DNA from: Bryoerythrophyllum caledonicum
Taxonomy: Eukaryota; Streptophyta; Bryopsida; Pottiales; Pottiaceae
DNA length: 64,000 nucleotides
Assembly (NCBI GenBank): GCA_963971425.1
Contig: OZ020525.1
Coordinates: 19,970,187 to 20,034,186 of the forward strand
Reading direction: 5' to 3'
Position numbers and translations under genes: made by a program. The notes below the pieces were generated by a model that saw only the letters and a program-made list of their open reading frames with translations, ran no database searches and had not been told where the DNA came from. Positions 21,971-33,501 of the stretch are shown here, piece after piece (positions within the stretch are counted from its first letter, which is position 1; every line of letters begins with the position of its first letter).

Positions 21971-24900
21971 TTAAGGGGGGTCTTGTGTATCCGCGAGGGC
22001 TTGGTTGTTTTCGATTTTACGTTTATGTAGAAGAATGGACATGGCATATTGAATAGCTATGGTGTTAATGTATTTAAAGGAGGTGTTAATTGTTTCAATG
22101 GGAATTTTGAATGTATCGTCTAGAATTTTCATAGATGGGATAAAGGTGGTGGCACGAGCGCCGGACGTGATTACAATGAGGGGGTCTACATTCCATCCAA
22201 GGGCGATGATATCGTCAATAAGGGGTTGGTATTTATCTATTTTGTTTTGAATTGTTTCCGGGGAAAATCTATCGTTGCAATATGTGAATTCGATGAATTG
22301 AATGGTGTATTCTTGATTAATGTGGTCGGGTGGTGGATCATTGTATGGTAAGCCTTTAACACAGAGGATGTCCGGTTTTAGTTGAGCATTACAATGGCAT
22401 CTTTGGGTTACACATGAGCATGGAAGTAGCCAAGGAGGGACTGTATTTTCTTGTGGGTTGTTATTAAAGGTGCCGGCGTTCATTAATATAAAACATCTCG
22501 ATTTGTTGTAGGAGGTGTTTAATTTTCGGATTTCCCAAACTGCTTTATTATGTCTTTTAACGATTAGAGTGTATGTGGTGGTTTTGGCATTTGAGTAGAA
22601 CATGAAGCCATGTGTCGGGGTCCGTTGAGGGGCATATGGGGCATGTTATGGATGGGAATCTTTCTATTCCAAAGAAGAGTTGTTTGCGAGCGTTTCCCAT
22701 GTATTGACCAGTACGGAATTTGATGAGGCATGTTATTTGTGAGTCTGAGATGATGGGGTTTTTCTAAAAATTTGTAGAGAGTTCATTATCTATGTTGTCA
22801 TTGTTAGTCCATTTTTCTATGTTAGGAATATTTTCTGAGATTGTGTCAAGGTTGTTGTAGAGATCCTGTTTTTTGAGGTATTTGCCCAAGAATCTAATTG
22901 AGCCTTTGTCGGGGGTATCTTCTTTGGAAGGCCAATCTTCTTTTTGGAAGTAGTATGGGGTGGCATGGGCCTGTTCGTGTGGATCTTTGACATTTTTGTG
23001 TGTTTTTTCTCGGCCTTCTTTTGCTAATTTGTCTGCTTGATCATTACCGTCAATGTTGGCATGGGCTCACACTTTGTGGAGGGTTGTGGTTTGTGTTCGG
23101 TTTTGTAACATTTGGACCATTGATGTTAATATGGTTTGGTCGGGGTGGCTATTGTGAAGGGTAGGGTGTGTTATTTGGGTGTTTAGTAGGTAAAGTGCAT
23201 TTATACAATCGGTGAATATATGTGTGGGTTTATTGTTGTATTTTGTTGTGATTATTTGTAGTGTTTTGTGAATGGCCATGAGTTCTGCTCTAAGGATATT
23301 TTGTAGTCCATGAAGTCTTTTGGCTAGTTTAATTTCCTTGGTAGAATTGTATATGCCATAGCGAGCTTTTTCTCTGTGCCAAGAACTCGGGCTAATTTGT
23401 TCTGGTGGTTTAAAGGAGCCATCGGTGTAGTAACCGTGTGCGGGGTGAAATTTTGGTGTGGTATAAATTGGATAATTTGGGAGAGGGGGCGGTGTGGCGA
23501 AGCAGTTCAATGTATTATTGATATAGTTTAGTTTTGACCAGTTTTTACTACGGTTTACGGGGGTTTGTATAGGTGTTGGTGGGGCTGGTTTTGTGTATAA
23601 TCTGTGTATGTTTAAATTGTCTGATATGGAGATAAGTTTGACAAGTTGTTCTAGGATGCCTAGGGTTTGATTTTGGTGATGGACACATAGTATTTGTAGT
23701 GTAGATGGCTCAATTCGGGGTTTTTTTAACTCGGGTGGAATCGTAGGTTCTTCGTATGGTATTGAATCTGCCTTAAATATTGCAATGATATGAGAGTTGG
23801 GGAATGGATTTGAGTGTTGGTTGTTGTTTTGGTACCAGTTGTTGTTTGGTGTGATAATGATTGTGCTTGTGTTATTTGGGTCATGTTTGGCGGCGAGTCG
23901 AGCCCAGTGTATTGCTTGTTCCATTTCCTTCTCGTTGTGGGGGTGAGCTATTCTTTTACCGGACCATTTGTAGTCAAAGGCCTTTCCTAGGGATCTGAAT
24001 ATTTCGTCTCTTTCATAAGGTGAGTAGAATTTTTTGAGTTTGATAGAACATGTGACCGGGGAAGAAAAGTATGATTGTTCGATGTTAAAGGATGAAATTA
24101 GTGAGTCTAAAAATTTGTGTGGGTATTGTGTATTGCGCATTTTTGAGGGGGTCATTTTTTGGTATTCGATATTTATACCTTTGGTATAGCCAGATTAGTT
24201 CCTTTTCAAAGGGTTGGGTCGTTGGTTCAATATTCGTAGGAGTTTGTAGTTTAGTATTGTATTGGTTCCATAGCCATTGGAGTCGAGTGACTTGGATAGT
24301 GTGCAAATGTCGACCATTTTCTTCATATATATGTGCTTGATTGTTATCCATTTTAATTGTGTTTGAGGATGTAAGGATATCCTTTTCGGGGTTACATTCT
24401 GATGTAAGGATTTTTAAGAGAGGAATAATTATGGGTGGTGTTACGGATCTTGAGTCTGGGAATTATTCTTGGGGATGGTGGGCTAGGATGATATCCGAGT
24501 AAATTTTGTTTTGATTTTTTTGTAGTATTGTTTTAATTTTTAGATGTTGTGTGTGGAGGTATTAGTGTCATGTCGTGGGAAAAGGGCTCTTTGGGGAAGC
24601 CATTTGTTGTATGTATTATCATTGTGTTGCCATTGGCATAGATATTTTGTATATGTGTTTTGTATATGATTTGTGTCTGTGTGTTGGATGTGTTTATGGT
24701 GTATGATGTTATTAATGGGATATGTGGTGGGGCAGACTGGTGGGGGGATATTTCTTGGAGTGATGTTATTGTTGATGGTGATGTATCGATCTTGAAGTAT
24801 ATGGGAGTATGGGTGTATGTTACAAGGGGTATGACATGTAGTGGGGCGTGTTGGGTGGCAAAAAAGTTGTTTAGCAATGTTTAGAGCACTTTTTACTAGT

Positions 24901-27900
24901 TTGGATGGGATGAAGTGGTGGGCTTTGAAATCCTCATTGTTCATGATGTGCGTGCGGTTAGGTAAAGTAATTTGGTTTAGTTCAAAGATATTTTTTGAGA
25001 GGAGTTTTTGTAGAAGTTTTTGGGAGAGATGGGCATGGAGTGTATTGTGGTTTAGTGTTTCTTGGCGCCATAGTATTTCCAGTGATGTAGGGTTAATGAG
25101 GAAGTTTGGGAGCGTACTTTTATGGTGGATTTTAGCTATGTGTTTTAATAAGAAGAATGTTCGTGTTATTGGTGATCTTATGCAGTCACTTGTTTTAATT
25201 CTGGGGATGTTTTCGGCGCCTCCGTATTGGGCTAGGACATAGTGAGTTAGTCCATTATATATTTTTCCAAGTCTACCTTTATCATTTAAGGCATTTTGTA
25301 GTTGTTCACCGATACATCGAAGATATGTATTTTTGAGGGAGAAAGCTTCAAGCCCAAATAGGTTATGTGGGAGTTGGGTTATTGCATTTGACATACATTT
25401 TGGTAGTCCACATATGGTTTTTTGTATGGCTATTTTTTTTTGTCAAGTTTTTTGATAGCGGGCATAGAGTATGGTACTCCATAGAAGCTGTATGCTACTC
25501 TTGGTCGTAGTACGGTACCAATCATTTTTATTTTTTGTTTCATGGTGGCTGGACATGTTGTTAGTTCATTACATTGTTTGATGAGTTTTGTTGTAGTAGT
25601 GTGGATTTGGATTTTCCATTTCAGTGAGGGAACAAGATTTGTACCTAGGTATATGTATGGTTCATTTTGGTGAAGTATGGGGATCGGTTGGTTACGGTAA
25701 TTGATGTTGGAAGCTTGCATTAAAGCTTTGAAAGTGGTAGGGTTTAGTTTGGATTTGTTTGGGCATCCGGTAGCCATTTTGGGACACCTACGTCCATTCC
25801 GGTCCATTTGCAATATCTATCAATTTTATTGAGTTGTATTTGGATAGATTCAATTTTATTAGTTATGGCGGCGAGGTCATCTGCGTATGCGGCAGAGTTT
25901 ATTGTGACTTGTGACGTACCAAAAGTATATCCGTTTTTGCCACGTTCTAGCCATCTGAGTAGTGGTTCTAAGAATATAATGAATAGGTATGGGCTAAGGG
26001 TGTCCCTTTGTATAGTTCCTCTTTGGATGGGTATAGGTTTTGTTTTCCCGAAGTGTTCACCAATATAGCAAGTGGATGATTGAGAGTAGATGTTTCCAAC
26101 AAGTGTAGTTGCATCTTTTGGGTAACCAAGGTCCGTCATTATTGCTAGTAGTCGGGCATGGTCTATCGAGCCAAAGACATTTTTAAAATCAATGTATAGT
26201 ATGTGTATATCTTGGTTTGAAAATTTTGCGTCTTCTAGTGCAGCTATTATAATTTGTATTTGTCTAGCGGTACTTCTTTCCGCTCTGAATCCTTCTTGGC
26301 TATCTTGTAGGATTTTGAATTTTTCGCCGTATGAGGATAGTATAAAGGTGAGTGTAGTAGTGAAGAGTTTATATATTGTGTTAGCTAGTGCAATTGGCCT
26401 ATGGTTGGGTAGTATAGAGGGATCGCCTTTTTTGTATAGTAGTATTGTTGTACTTGATTTCTACGTCGTTGGTATTTGTTTTTGTTTATAGCAGTGAGAG
26501 AAGAATAGGAATAGTAATTTATGGAATCTTGGGGGCATGTTTTTTAGTATTGAGTTTGGTATGCGATCTGGGCCTGGGGCTTTGTTGTTACCAAGGTTCT
26601 GGAGGCATGTGTCATATGTGGCTATATTAAAGTATTTATGTAGTGGGATTTCTGGTTCGCCTCGTTTGTCGAGGGTATATCCATCTAGGTCATGCCATGG
26701 GTATTGGCGTACTGCACATGTACATTCAATTGGGTGTTGTGGTTGGTAGTTACATGTTGGTACTGTTGGTCTATTTCTTTTTGTTTGTTGATTGAATATT
26801 TTGTTCGCAATGTCTTCGGGGCTAATTAGGATATTACTATGTTGATCTGTGATACAATCCATTGGCGGGGATTCAAGGTTTTTAAAGACTTTTCTGTTAA
26901 TTTTTTGGGGGCTAATTTCGTATAGTTGTCTGTATTTTGGGATGGCTTTCTTGATGTTATCTTTGGCGTATTTTGAGATTATTTTTCGGGCTTGTATGTT
27001 GGCATTTTTTGTAATTAGTACAATATCTTTTATCCATGTATCATGGGGTAAATCCGGAGGCGGCAGGGTAGGGATTTGGATGTGTTGTAGAGTTAGTAGT
27101 TCATTGCATATGGGGTGGTTACGCCATTGAGGGTTGTTTTTAACAATTCTAATGGTTTTTTGTATAACATGGTATGTAGTTAGGTGTTGTTTCCATGATT
27201 TGAAAAGTTTGCGGGATAAGTAACCACCTTGTCGGGAAGTTCTGTTTGTCATTTGAGGAATTGGGTGAGCTCTACAAGTTTGTTCTAGTGTGCCCAAGAT
27301 TGTATTGATGAGTTTGTCTAGGGTGTGGCATGCTTCATGCCATTGTATTTGTGAAAGTTGATTGTTATTTACAAGAGTGTTTATGAGGGAGTCTATTTGC
27401 ACGGAGTTTTCTTCAAAGAATTTTGTGTTGAATTTTTCTATGTTGTCTTTTGGGATGGGGTTGAGTATGCGTATAGTGTCATTGTTTGTGATTGTAGGGA
27501 TTTAATTAATTAGTGTGTTATTTGGGATATGCAATCTAATAGGTGAGTGGTCCGAGTTGAGAATAACGTCTTTGTTTGTTGTAGAGGTGTATTGTGTATT
27601 GTTGTTTGTATTTATATAGAATCCATCTATTAGACTCCAATCACTATAGTTATAGCCACCTTGTTTAGAGAATTGTGTGTAGGTTTTTATGTAGTCGAGG
27701 TTTAAATTTTCTGTGAAGCGACGCCATTGGTAATCGATGTTTTGAGGGGGGGTGTTATTATTTCCGTTTTGGCGACCGATTAGAGCTATGTCTCTGTTGA
27801 AGTCACCACATAGTAGGTATGTGTGATTGGGGTTATTATTAATTTGGGATGTAATAGTGTTTTGTATGTCTATAATAAATCTAGTATCTTCGGGGTGAGA

Positions 27901-29122
27901 TGGCATATACATGTGAAAGATTAACCATGGTTGTAATGGGTGATTAGTAATTTTGATTATTTGAATGTAGGATGATATGTGCATTGGTGTAGGAATTTTG
28001 TTGATGTTGCCCGGGAAGGCATATTTTTTGTGTATTAGCGTAAGGAGCCCCCCCGCGGCCTGCTGTGTATGGTCTCCGTTGTTGAATGCATCTTGTGAGT
28101 GTATGTGTATTATTAAAAATGAGTTTGTAGTCTTGAAATATATTCTGTATATATTTTATAGATTTTGTGGCGGATAATTTTGTTTCTTGTATAGCTATCA
28201 GGGCTCGTGGCGTGTTTGTGTGTGTAACCAGAGTTTGTAAGCTAGGAAGGATAGTGTTAAGGGAAGAGGCATTCCATGTGATTATGTGTGTGTTTTCTTG
28301 ATTTGTTCTTATGTTTTGATTTTGTGGGTGGATGTAGGGAGGTGGTGGAGGTGGGTGGGTGTATTCTGGTATAGGGTCTAAACATTTCAGTGATTCATTG
28401 ATAAGAGTGTTGGGGAGGTAGGGGAATTTTAGTTTTATTGTTTCAATTGAGGGAGGTATGGCTTGACTATATAGGAAATCATATAGTTCCTTGTGTATTG
28501 AGTTTTCATGTTTTATAATATTTTGGTTGTCTTCAAGAAACTTTATATAAGGGTGCGGAGTGTGAATGTGTCGTTCTGGTGGATTTGTTAGGTTTAGTAA
28601 AGTTTGTAGGAGTGAATTGGTCCATGTAATTGTATTCAAATTTTGTGGATTTAGGAGATGATTACACTCATCTATGTGTGGGTGTATAGTGACTGTTAGT
28701 GCATATAGGATGTGGGGTGGAGGATGCGTATTTTTTTGGTTTATATATTGGGCAATGTTTGGATATGTAGTGTTATGTGTGTGGTGTAATGTATGTGTGT
28801 TTTTTAAGAAAGGTGCGAAGGATTTTGCTATGTGTCCGTATTTCGGTTGTAATTCTATGGTATTAGGTATGAAGTATTTTTTGGCATTATTCTTGTGTGT
28901 TGTAGAGTGTCTTTTTAGTATATTAGGCATGGGTCCCGGGTTGGTTTCAATGTCTCCTCCTAGAAGTAGTAGGAGTTTGTGGGATATATGTTTGGTATTG
29001 TATTTTAAAGGCTTTGTTGTGTTATTAAAGTCTTGTTGGTTTGGGGGTAGGTGGATGTTTGTATTTTGTGAGTAAGTTGTGGGTTCATTTATTTTTATAG
29101 TAGGTGTAATTGTTTCCGTCAT
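21971..29122 (-). pseudogene. LINE A ORF2: 2A-like motif, AP endonuclease, reverse transcriptase, RNase H, zinc finger
   Basis: ATG at 29122. Residues 49-64 are KLLLLLGGDIETNPGP, a 2A-type ribosome-skipping motif. AP endonuclease pieces follow: ITWNASSLNT, IAIQETKLS, CGDFNRD (about 27800) and NSDHSPIR (about 27550). The RT region has NNKAPGPDRIPNSILKN (about 26550), LYIDFKNVFGSIDH and SAAYADDLAA (about 25880, catalytic ADD). RNase H has YYTDGSF, LRAELMAIH and FTDCINALYLL (23430-23190). A CPxC..H....C finger is near 22620. Damage includes a frameshift at a C7 run (28048-28054), a TAA at 27504-27502, a Trp-to-stop TAG near 26460 and frameshifts near 25800, 25430 and 24500. ORF2 proteins nick target DNA and copy the element RNA at the nick. 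Confidence 0.88.
28931..28957 (-). other. 2A-like peptide motif GDIETNPGP in LINE ORF2
   Basis: Encodes residues 56-64 of ORF2, preceded by five Leu. It matches the D-x-E-x-N-P-G-P consensus of co-translational skipping peptides, which separate the nascent chain between Gly and Pro. Similar motifs near the N terminus are known in trypanosome and some animal LINEs. Confidence 0.8.
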
Positions 29123-29448
29123 TAGCTTATTTTGTGTCCTTGTGTTTTTTTGCGTGGTTGTTTTTGTTTTAGTGTTGTGTAGATGTATGTATGTTTGGTT
29201 GTATTTTTTTGTGGTTGTTTTTGTCCATGTGTATATGTGACTATTATTTTAAAGAATATTTGTATGTGGGTTTATGTTGGTATTTAAGGTGGTATTTAAG
29301 TCTTTTTTATATGAAGTGTTATTATATTCTTTGGGCTTTATACAATTGTTTGTTTTGATGTTTGTATTAGTATGTATTTCAATATTTATACTGGTATTTA
29401 TACTTGTGTTCGTATTTGTATAAGGGTTAGTATTATTGTCCAGTATAG

Positions 29449-29456
<8 letters not shown>

Positions 29457-29492
<36 letters not shown>
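29457..29492. repeat. (TA)n microsatellite
   Basis: Uninterrupted TA run in the spacer between ORF1 and ORF2 of LINE A. Tyr/Ile-rich frames around it are artefacts of the repeat. Confidence 0.9.
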
Positions 29493-29497
<5 letters not shown>

Positions 29498-29852
29498 ATT
29501 TGTATTGTATACACATTTTTTGTATAGTATTTGTATTTATTTTTTGTTCTGGTACAATACGGGTATACCATATATAGCCTATATATTGTATACTCTGTGG
29601 GATACGTGTCTATGTATACTCTTATGTATTCTACCATGTATTTTATTTTGTATACCTCTATATATACGGTGGGTAATACTATATAAACACTACAAAATAC
29701 TAGTAGTATTTTGTGGAGGCCTAGTAGTATTGTATAGTATAAATATATGGTGGTTATTATTGATATGGTTTTGACTAGGTGTATCCTACTGCGGTCGTAT
29801 TTTAAACAATACGGATGGGGTAAAGAACCAATGGCCTTGAGGTTGTTGTTCT

Positions 29853-31574
29853 TCACATTTTTGACGAGTCTTCTTCAATCAAGATAGGTGGTTTGGACCC
29901 CGTGATGTTTTGCAACATTGCAAAGGTGGTACCAACACATTCTTGGATCTTCAACATTTTATCTTTGATTTCTTGGAGTTCCTTGGCTTTTGCATCCGCT
30001 TGCTCTTTGACTTCTTGCCTCAAGATTTTGTTGTTTGCTTCAAATGCTTCCACTAGGTCCTTTTTGGTGATAGCTTGGGACGGGGTGTTGAGTTTGAAAG
30101 CCTCCACCGTGTTGATGATGGCTTTGTTGATATCTCCAAAGCCAAATTCTATGAGTTGAGCTTGGGTAGGGGGCTCGATTCCGTCGATGCTCCTCTTATG
30201 GGGTGCGAACTCCATGCGGTGGCCTCCAATGGGAATGGTTTTCCCCACAAATGTCCTATACACAATTGGGTTAGTGCATACCACATTTGCACTATGGTTA
30301 TGGCAAATTCCATTGTCCTTGTGGAACCAAATAGAGCCAATGTTAGTATCACCCATAAGCATGTAGATGGCACTAGTGGTCTCAATAACATTCATTAGTA
30401 TAGGAAGGTGGGAGAGTGTTAGAGTGAGGGCATCTTTCTTGGCCTTCATTTCCTTGGTGATGTGAATTCTTCCAAGGGGCTTCTTTATTTGCAAGACTTC
30501 TTGATGTGCGATTACCTATAGCTCTTGGATTTTCTTGGCTTGTTGCGGGGTGGTGGTCAAAATGAAGGAAAATCCATCACCTTTAGCCTTTTGTACGTTA
30601 GTCACTTCAAAATCATACCCACGTTTAAAGCTAGTTTTAAGGACCTCTTTGAAGAGGTGGTTAGCATCAGTGTTATGCAAAGATGGGCTTTGTATTTTAA
30701 TTGATAGATTAGAGTGGTGTGCAATGCTATGATAAGTTTTACATACCTTTCCCACCACGTCCATCTCATCGATTTTGAGAATGAAGGGTCTAATCCCCTT
30801 GAGGAGGAGTAGGCCATCAATTGCCGGATTAGCAAGATGCAATTTGATAAGTCCAGACCATACACCCTTTTTTCCACCTCCATTTTTGACACTCAAATAA
30901 TGAATGGGGATTGGTTCGATGAGTTTCTTACCTAGGAGGATGTCCATGTCTTTGAGGCGGTTAGTAACCATCTTTTTAACTTCATCATGAAAAATGGGGT
31001 TAGTAGGTGGTTCAAAATGGATAGCTACTTGAAAATCTAGAGCCAAACCCGTACCTTTGTCCACGGGGATGTTGGTGGGCGCTTGCGTGAGGTTGTAGTG
31101 TTGTCCTCCTAGTCCTCCAGCCCCTCGCAATTGTGGATAGTGGATTTGTGGGATGCGTGGGAAGGCTATCCTTGCTTGCTTGACTTCACGGGCTTCACTT
31201 TCTTTGAGGCCCCTTGTCACCATATCCTCAATTGTTTCCTCCTTGAGGAGTTCGTCCAATCCTTCTTCCACCGCTAGGTCCTCCATTACTTGAAAACCTA
31301 GCCAAAACTTGAAACAACTGATGTCAGGAGTGGTGATGAGAGTCATACCTTCTTTTCCCTTGTTTTCTTCACGGATGGGCTTGTGTTTTTTGTTGGCGGA
31401 TGCTTCTTCATGTCGTTGCTTCTCCACTTGTTTCCGTTGAAGCCTCTTGAGCTTTTCACTTGGGGACTCGGTGTCCATGTGGTCGATATAGTTGAGGGCT
31501 TTCTTTGCACTCCGTGTGTCCATATCTGCCCCGCCCCAATCCACTGTTGTTGCCAATGTGCACCAATTAGACAA
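29853..31574 (-). pseudogene. putative LINE A ORF1 protein (one in-frame stop)
   Basis: One frame from ATG at 31574 to the stop at 29853, 573 codons plus a single TAG at 30518-30516 (after QQAKKIQEL). It starts with a charged segment (PSEKLKRLQRKQVEKQRHEE). A globular middle follows with no domain I can name. The C-terminal part is predicted coiled coil (VEAFEANNKILRQEVKEQAD, then KELQEIKDKMLKIQE). It sits upstream of ORF2 in the same orientation, the place of the RNA-binding ORF1 of LINEs, which often contains a coiled coil. No CCHC knuckle is seen. The link to LINE A is positional inference; it could belong to another element. Confidence 0.55.
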
Positions 31575-31639
31575 AAGAGAGATGAAGTGACTTACCTTTA
31601 GTGGGTCGCTGGAGGGTTGTTGGGGCTTGCAGGGTCAAT

Positions 31640-31870
31640 GGCTGAGGTTGGTTGGTAGTAGGGCGGAAGTAGAAGGTCGTTGGGGAAGCTTTGAAGGTCG
31701 TTGGGGTAGTTCTTGGGGTCGGTGTGGGAGTGCGGTAGGTCGTTGGGGGGTAGTGATGGGTCTCTGGAGAGTTGTGGTAGGTCGTTGGGGGGTAGTGATG
31801 GGTCTCTGGAGAGTTGTGGTAGGTCGTAGAGGGGCTTTCGCAAGTCGTTGATGGGGTTCAGTAGGTCGTT
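31640..31870 (-). repeat. tandem repeat of about 42-50 bp upstream of the LINE ORF1
   Basis: ggtaggtcgttggggggtag followed by tgatgggtctctggagagttgt occurs twice in perfect tandem (about 31734-31821), flanked by degenerate copies with ggtcgttgggg. This may be a LINE 5' untranslated repeat array. A frame reading PQLSRDPSLPPND repeats is a by-product. Confidence 0.7.
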
Positions 31871-33431
31871 GGGGGAGTGTACTGGGTCGCTGGAGGCAGG
31901 GGTTACGTCCGGTGAAGCAGGGCAGTTGTCTCGAGCTCTTTTGAGCTGGCGTACTGGGGTCCAGGTTTGTAATACTCTTTTGTGTGGTGAGCTCTCCAGT
32001 TTCTACTCCTTCTTGCTTCTGATTTCCTACCTTACTCCACAGTGTCGGAGTGCCTGGGTTCGCACACACAGAGTGTGTCCTTGGCTTGCCTCGCGTCTAG
32101 TTTACCTTCCTCGTGATCAGCAGTGTTGGTGTTTTAGAACTCGTACTTGCAGTGTGTGATCTTGGTAATTTGTCTCGCGTCTGGTTTCCTTCCTTCGGGT
32201 TCGACTGTGTTGGGGTACCTGGTTTCGGGCTTGTACTACTTGCTTGTGATTTGGTTCGGACTTGGTTTGTTTTGGATGTCGGGGTCCTTAGTGTCAAAGT
32301 CTACAGGCTCCACTGCAGGGAATCTTGCGTCCTTCCTTCAGTGCCGCAAGGGTTGATCTTGAAAGAATGCTTGTTGCAGTTTCTTGTGTTTAGCTGTACT
32401 TGGTTGGATCGGACTGTGAGATCGCAGCAGCTACCTTTGTTCTGTGTCGGTTCCTCACTGGTGACTTGTTCGTTTTTCGGGTTCAGTTGCCTCTTGTGTG
32501 CCTGTTGTTGTTCTTTGTTCGGCTCTTTACTTACTGATTTTAACACGGAGCTATTACATATTGTGTGAAGAGAGAGAGTGTGTTGAATATTCTGGTGTTG
32601 TGTACTGTGGTATTGTGTACTCTGGTATTGTTTATGTATTTTTTGACAGCGCTTCCGCATGATTTTTATGGATTTGGGTTTATTAGTGTAGTGCCTAAAA
32701 GTGTGATAGTATTTGTATTGTTTTCCTAACGTGTTTTTGGATTTGATTTGTTGGTGGTGTTTATTAGTTAGTATGCTATTAGGACTAGGAGGTTTGTGGG
32801 ACTTGTGTGATTCTGGTCTAGTTATATGACCTAAGTGAGACTGTGCATTTCGTGGGATGTCTAGTGGAAAAATGAACCAAAACAACAAGTAAGAAAACTA
32901 AGATTGTGCAAAAGTAAGAGATAGGGTTAAGGGGAGTGCGTATCTCAAGGGTAGGCGGTGTAGGCTTGGGCGGCAGCTTGTGTTGATCCTCGTGCTCCAG
33001 CTTTGTTATGTTGACGTTTTCTGGATCTGGGCTGCCTTGGAAGTCTATGTATGAGCTATGTGCGTGTACTCATCTAATCTAGCAGATCTACTACGTGCTT
33101 TTTCGATCTGGAGTGAGTTTTGAACCTAATCACCGAACACATAAAGTTCCAGCTCTTACAGATGACTTGCAATAAGGTTCTGGTTATAGGCACACTCTTA
33201 CTTTCAGAAAGTTTTGCACAAGTAGATATGTCTAGCATAATCCCACTCCCAACACATTCACGCCCCTCCCCAAGCTCATACACTTCTAGATCTGGAGGAG
33301 AGGAGGGATCATCAATAAGCCTAGCACCTCTTGTTGCCTCTACTCGCGATGTGCGACAAACTCCCAAAGCAACCCTCACCAGAAAAAATGGAGCTCCTCT
33401 AGTTCTCTATCGACGTATGTGTCCTAATAAT
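31871..33431. other. unrecognised; possible LINE A 5' region
   Basis: No recognisable gene. A short tgtggtattgtgtactctgg-type repeat lies at 32590-32640. Small frames on both strands (for example 32113-32568 + and 33074-33379 -) show no known product. Confidence 0.3.
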
Positions 33432-33501
33432 AATCCAAATACACACTACAACCACAAAACTCATCAAACAATGCAAAGAACTAACAACATGTCCGGCCAC
33501 C

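Larger units (their letters stand above)
21694..31574 (-). mobile_element. LINE-type retrotransposon A (EN-RT-RNase H), nearly full coding length
   Basis: Reads right to left: a putative ORF1 (31574-29853), an AT-microsatellite spacer, a long ORF2 (29122-21971), then a 3' region with a UUCG-capped hairpin and a (TTC)n tail at about 21709-21696. The 5' edge is uncertain and may extend into the repeats at 31640-31870 or beyond. RT text such as KAPGPDRIPN and the RNase H domain point to the I/Jockey-like group rather than the L1 and RTE types usual in plants (inference). Broken by stops and frameshifts, so not autonomous now. Confidence 0.85.

Noticed and set aside
28931-28957. 2A motif as proof of horizontal transfer from an animal
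   Set aside because: 2A motifs arise repeatedly and are short; without an RT phylogeny the origin stays open.
27977-29075. Cys/Val-rich plus-strand frames opposite LINE A (for example 28674-29075)
   Set aside because: Complement shadows of the Thr/Asn/His-rich LINE ORF2.
29398-29856. Tyr/Ile-rich frame of about 150 codons
   Set aside because: Produced by the TA microsatellite and its degenerate flanks; no domain.
31598-31843. Protein with PQLSRDPSLPPND repeats
   Set aside because: Translation of the DNA tandem array upstream of LINE ORF1; frames on both strands stay open because of the repeat.
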